Shown in pieces: positions 15,846 through 18,170 of a stretch of 18,170 bases of DNA; position 1 is the first letter of the stretch; each line of letters opens with the position of its first letter. The notes beneath the pieces are model-generated. The model was not told the origin of the DNA. It did not search any database and was given only the letters and a program-made list of their open reading frames with translations. A program made the position numbers and the translations under genes. Source of the stretch: an uncultured Muribaculaceae bacterium (GTDB lineage: Bacteria > Bacteroidota > Bacteroidia > Bacteroidales > Muribaculaceae); the NCBI GenBank assembly GCA_910584545.1, contig CAJUBC010000047.1:1-18170 (forward strand). Reading direction: 5' to 3'.

Positions 15846-15877
15846 TTTGCCGATACCGATTATAATTAGTAATTTTG
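15846..15877 (+). promoter_or_regulatory. Full Bacteroidetes promoter (-33/-7) for MATE-HAD operon
   Basis: TTTG at 15846-15849 and TAATTTTG at 15870-15877 are separated by 20 bp, an almost ideal primary-sigma promoter for Bacteroidetes. The start point should be near 15884. An in-frame ATG at 15847 lies within the -33 box and cannot be translated from this promoter, so the MATE gene must start at the ATG at 15913. Confidence 0.75.
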
Positions 15878-15912
15878 CAGAAAAATTACGGCAAGGACCC
15901 TCAAGTCGGATC

Positions 15913-17247
15913 ATGAGAATCAATAGGGAAATACTACGGCTGAGCGTACCGGCGATACTGAGCAACATCACAGTACCGCTGCTCGGACTGTGCGACACCG
16001 CGATAGCCGGCCATCTCGGCGCCGACAGCTATATAGGCGCCATCGCTGTCGGCTCTATGATGATCAACGTCACATTCTGGCTGTTCGGCTTCCTGCGGAT
16101 GGGCACAACGGGCATCACAGCACAGGCCTTCGGCGCAAATGACACTGCCGCGCTGCGTACAGTGTTCTCCCGCGCTGTCACACTCGGCGCAGCCATCGGT
16201 CTGCTCCTGGTTCTGCTTCTGTATCCACTGCGCGAAACGCTTCTTATTCTTATAGCCCCCGAAGAACCGATACGCGGGCTCGCATCGCGATATTACACCA
16301 TCGTGCTCATGTCGGCTCCGGCGTTGCTTGCCACCAATGCCGTGCAGGGTTGGCTGTTCGGGATGCAGACCACACTGATACCTATGATAGTGGCTATCGC
16401 CACCAATGTGATAAACATCGCGACAAGTCTGACGTTAGTATTGGTGTTTCAAACCGGCTTCATCGGAGTGGCCGTAGGAACGCTCGCCGCCAACTGGCTC
16501 GGACTGATTCTCGCGCTGATTCTCGCGCGACGCAAGGCCGGAGGGAAACTGTGGATTCCGTTCCGTGAGGTTCTCGGCGACAGAGAGGGACTCGGACGCT
16601 TCTTCCGGGTGAACAGCGACATCTTCTTCCGTTCGGCCGCCATCATGGCGGTATCGCTCGGCATCACGGCGATCGGTTCGCGACTCGGAGCCCTGACGCT
16701 CGCCGTCAACGCCGTGATGATGCAGTTCTTCAATTTCTTCTCTTTCTTCATGGATGGCCTCGCTTTCACCGCCGAGGCGCTCACAGGCAGGTTCGCCGGC
16801 GCCCGCGACTTTCCGATGCTCCACCGCAGCCGCAACGCGCTGCTATGGTGGTCGGCGGCTATGGCTGCGGTCTTCTTCCTCATCTATTTCTTCGCATCTG
16901 ACCCGATAGTGGCGCTCATCACCGACAGCCCGACAGTACGGGCAGACATCCGCAACTACCACTTGTGGCTCTCACTCATCCCGCCGCTAACGGTGGCCGC
17001 GTTCATCTTCGACGGGTTCTACATCGGATTGACAGCCACCCGCGCCATGCTTGTCGCCACAGTAATCTCCGCACTTATTTTCTTCGGCATCTGTTTCATC
17101 CATGCCGACGGAATCGCACTCCCCGACAACGGCCGCTTGTGGACAGCCTTTCTTGTATATCTGGCAGGTCGCGGGGCCATACTCGCCGCTATCTCTCCGC
17201 GCGTATTCTCTCCCTCATACATCACCGCTTCAGACAAAACCGCATAA
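15913..17247 (+). CDS. MATE family efflux transporter, DinF subfamily
   Basis: This 444-residue, 12-helix multidrug and toxic compound extrusion protein of the inner membrane exchanges cations (H+ or Na+) for exported organic compounds. DinF-subfamily features are visible: an N-terminus with LSVPAILSNITVPLLGLCDTA (10-30), FLRMGTTGITAQAFGA (60-75), and DGLAFTAEALTGRFAGA (281-297) where the second half begins. The start at 15913 is preferred over the in-frame ATG at 15847 because the promoter occupies 15846-15877 and because MRINREILRLSVP is the usual N-terminus of the family. The stop is followed 15 bp later by the HAD phosphatase gene, so the two share a transcript. The exported substrate cannot be read from the sequence. 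Confidence 0.93.
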   Translation: MRINREILRLSVPAILSNITVPLLGLCDTAIAGHLGADSYIGAIAVGSMMINVTFWLFGFLRMGTTGITAQAFGANDTAALRTVFSRAVTLGAAIGLLLVLLLYPLRETLLILIAPEEPIRGLASRYYTIVLMSAPALLATNAVQGWLFGMQTTLIPMIVAIATNVINIATSLTLVLVFQTGFIGVAVGTLAANWLGLILALILARRKAGGKLWIPFREVLGDREGLGRFFRVNSDIFFRSAAIMAVSLGITAIGSRLGALTLAVNAVMMQFFNFFSFFMDGLAFTAEALTGRFAGARDFPMLHRSRNALLWWSAAMAAVFFLIYFFASDPIVALITDSPTVRADIRNYHLWLSLIPPLTVAAFIFDGFYIGLTATRAMLVATVISALIFFGICFIHADGIALPDNGRLWTAFLVYLAGRGAILAAISPRVFSPSYITASDKTA

Positions 17248-17262
17248 TAGTTTTTTAGATAA

Positions 17263-18054
17263 ATGAGTATAAAGGCTTTATTTTTCGACATAGACGGAAC
17301 GTTGGTTCCGTTCGGCGACCGTGGCATCCCCGCCAAGGTCAAGGAGGCCATCCGCAAGGTCCGCGCCGATGGTGTGAAAGTGTTCATCTCCACAGGACGA
17401 CACCTGGAATGGATGGACAATGTCGACGGCGTAGAATTTGACGGCTACGTCACCGTAAACGGAGCCATGGACCTTCTTGCCGACAAACGGACCCTCATCC
17501 ATATCCGCCCGATAGAGCAGGCGAGCATAGACCGACTCATAAAGTTCGCTCCGGAGAGCGACCTAGCATTCGCGGTGGTTCCCGCCGCCGGAGGAATCTT
17601 CATCACCCGCGAGATTCCGGAAGTAATCTCTGCTTGTCGGTTGCTTAACCTCCCCTCCACCCCTGTAAAACCGATCTCGGAAGCCGCAGGCAAGGTGATC
17701 GTGCAGCTGATGGCATTCGGTTCCGAGGAGGACCGCAACCGCGTCGGACTGTTCAAAAAGGTACTTCCAGACTGCGAGCCGACGAGCTGGAACCCGCTCT
17801 TCTGCGACATCGTCCCCAAAGGGAGCGACAAGGGAGAGGGCGTAGCCAAGATGCTCGAATACTTCGGCATACCCAAGGAGGATGCGGTAGCGTTCGGCGA
17901 CGGCGAGAACGACATACCTATGCTACGCGTATGCGGCACGGGCGTAGCCATGGGCAACGCCTCGCAGACGGTGAAGGATGCCGCCGACTACGTCACCACC
18001 GACATCCGCGACCACGGCGTGGTCCACGCCCTCAGGCACCTCGGGCTGCTGTAA
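17263..18054 (+). CDS. HAD superfamily phosphatase, Cof type (IIB)
   Basis: This 263-residue cytoplasmic hydrolase of the haloacid dehalogenase superfamily probably acts on sugar phosphates or similar small phosphates. All four motifs are present. Motif I is DIDGT (9-13), with nucleophile Asp9 and acid/base Asp11. Motif II is STG (43-45). Motif III is Lys190 in SDKGEG. Motif IV is GDGEND (212-217), which binds magnesium. The large cap between motifs II and III (about 80-185) is the type C2 cap that defines the Cof group. Length is typical. It is the second gene after the MATE transporter, 15 bp downstream, and is followed by an intrinsic terminator. Substrate is unknown, and the pairing with an efflux pump may be incidental. 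Confidence 0.93.
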   Translation: MSIKALFFDIDGTLVPFGDRGIPAKVKEAIRKVRADGVKVFISTGRHLEWMDNVDGVEFDGYVTVNGAMDLLADKRTLIHIRPIEQASIDRLIKFAPESDLAFAVVPAAGGIFITREIPEVISACRLLNLPSTPVKPISEAAGKVIVQLMAFGSEEDRNRVGLFKKVLPDCEPTSWNPLFCDIVPKGSDKGEGVAKMLEYFGIPKEDAVAFGDGENDIPMLRVCGTGVAMGNASQTVKDAADYVTTDIRDHGVVHALRHLGLL

Positions 18055-18107
18055 TGCAGAAGCCGAAGATAAGCCCCGAAGCAGCGGCTGAAGCCCATTG
18101 CCTTCGA

Positions 18108-18160
18108 CAAAAAATGAGGCTGTGTCGTAATTAAGGTTTTACGGCGCAGCCTCTTTTTTT
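18108..18160 (+). terminator. Intrinsic terminator after the MATE-HAD operon
   Basis: A 15-bp stem pairs 18116-18130 with 18139-18153, with two G-T pairs and an 8-nt loop. An A-run (18109-18114) precedes it and seven Ts (18154-18160) follow. The base of the stem (AGGCTGTG / CAGCCT) matches the base of the palindrome at 14668-14705. The stretch 18055-18107 shows no gene. Confidence 0.9.
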
Positions 18161-18170
18161 AGTAAGTTGA

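Noticed and set aside
1..18170. CRISPR array, tRNA/rRNA genes, insertion sequences, phage or defence genes
   Set aside because: I saw no regularly spaced repeats, no tRNA-like cloverleaf in the gaps and no transposase, integrase or nuclease-like protein. Intergenic space is short and accounted for by promoters and terminators.

Overview
The window looks like chromosomal DNA of a member of the Bacteroidales. The evidence is a SusC/SusD pair, a hybrid two-component system (HTCS), Bacteroidetes-type promoters (TAnnTTTG at -7, no Shine-Dalgarno sequences) and a long-form PurC. The G+C content of roughly one half, with short intergenic gaps, would fit Muribaculaceae better than Bacteroides sensu stricto, but that placement is an inference.

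Layout. (1) 1-190: an AT-rich (about 34% G+C by my count) remnant of an unrecognised gene, with an in-frame stop. (2) 199-1389 (-): an MFS transporter, divergent from (3) 1497-2609 (+): an ECF sigma factor and a four-helix membrane protein of unknown family, ending in a composite hairpin terminator (2636-2683). (4) 2738-14649: a compact fructan/fructo-oligosaccharide utilisation locus. SusD, SusC and the HTCS sensor-regulator run leftward. A GH32 enzyme, an FHS/MFS sugar permease and a PfkB fructokinase run rightward from the divergent gap. (5) 14668-14705: a perfect 38-bp palindrome acting as a shared terminator. (6) 14732-15682 (-): purC. (7) 15913-18054 (+): a DinF-type MATE transporter and a Cof-type HAD phosphatase, ending in a strong intrinsic terminator at 18108-18160.

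The central locus forms a coherent pathway. SusC/SusD would capture and import fructans or oligosaccharides across the outer membrane. The periplasmic GH32 would release fructose, the permease would carry it across the inner membrane and the PfkB kinase would phosphorylate it. The HTCS has a periplasmic-binding-protein-like sensor domain, as in the fructose-sensing regulator BT1754 of the B. thetaiotaomicron levan locus. It would sense the released sugar and activate both arms.

The best non-genic signal is a ~55-bp element present twice: upstream of susC (7696-7751) and in the HTCS/GH32 divergent gap (10568-10622). It is very likely the operator of this HTCS. Next in interest is the sigma factor plus four-helix membrane protein pair, which resembles no anti-sigma family I can name. 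I found no RNA gene, CRISPR array, insertion sequence or phage gene. Most of the window is a well-understood type of locus, not an undescribed system.
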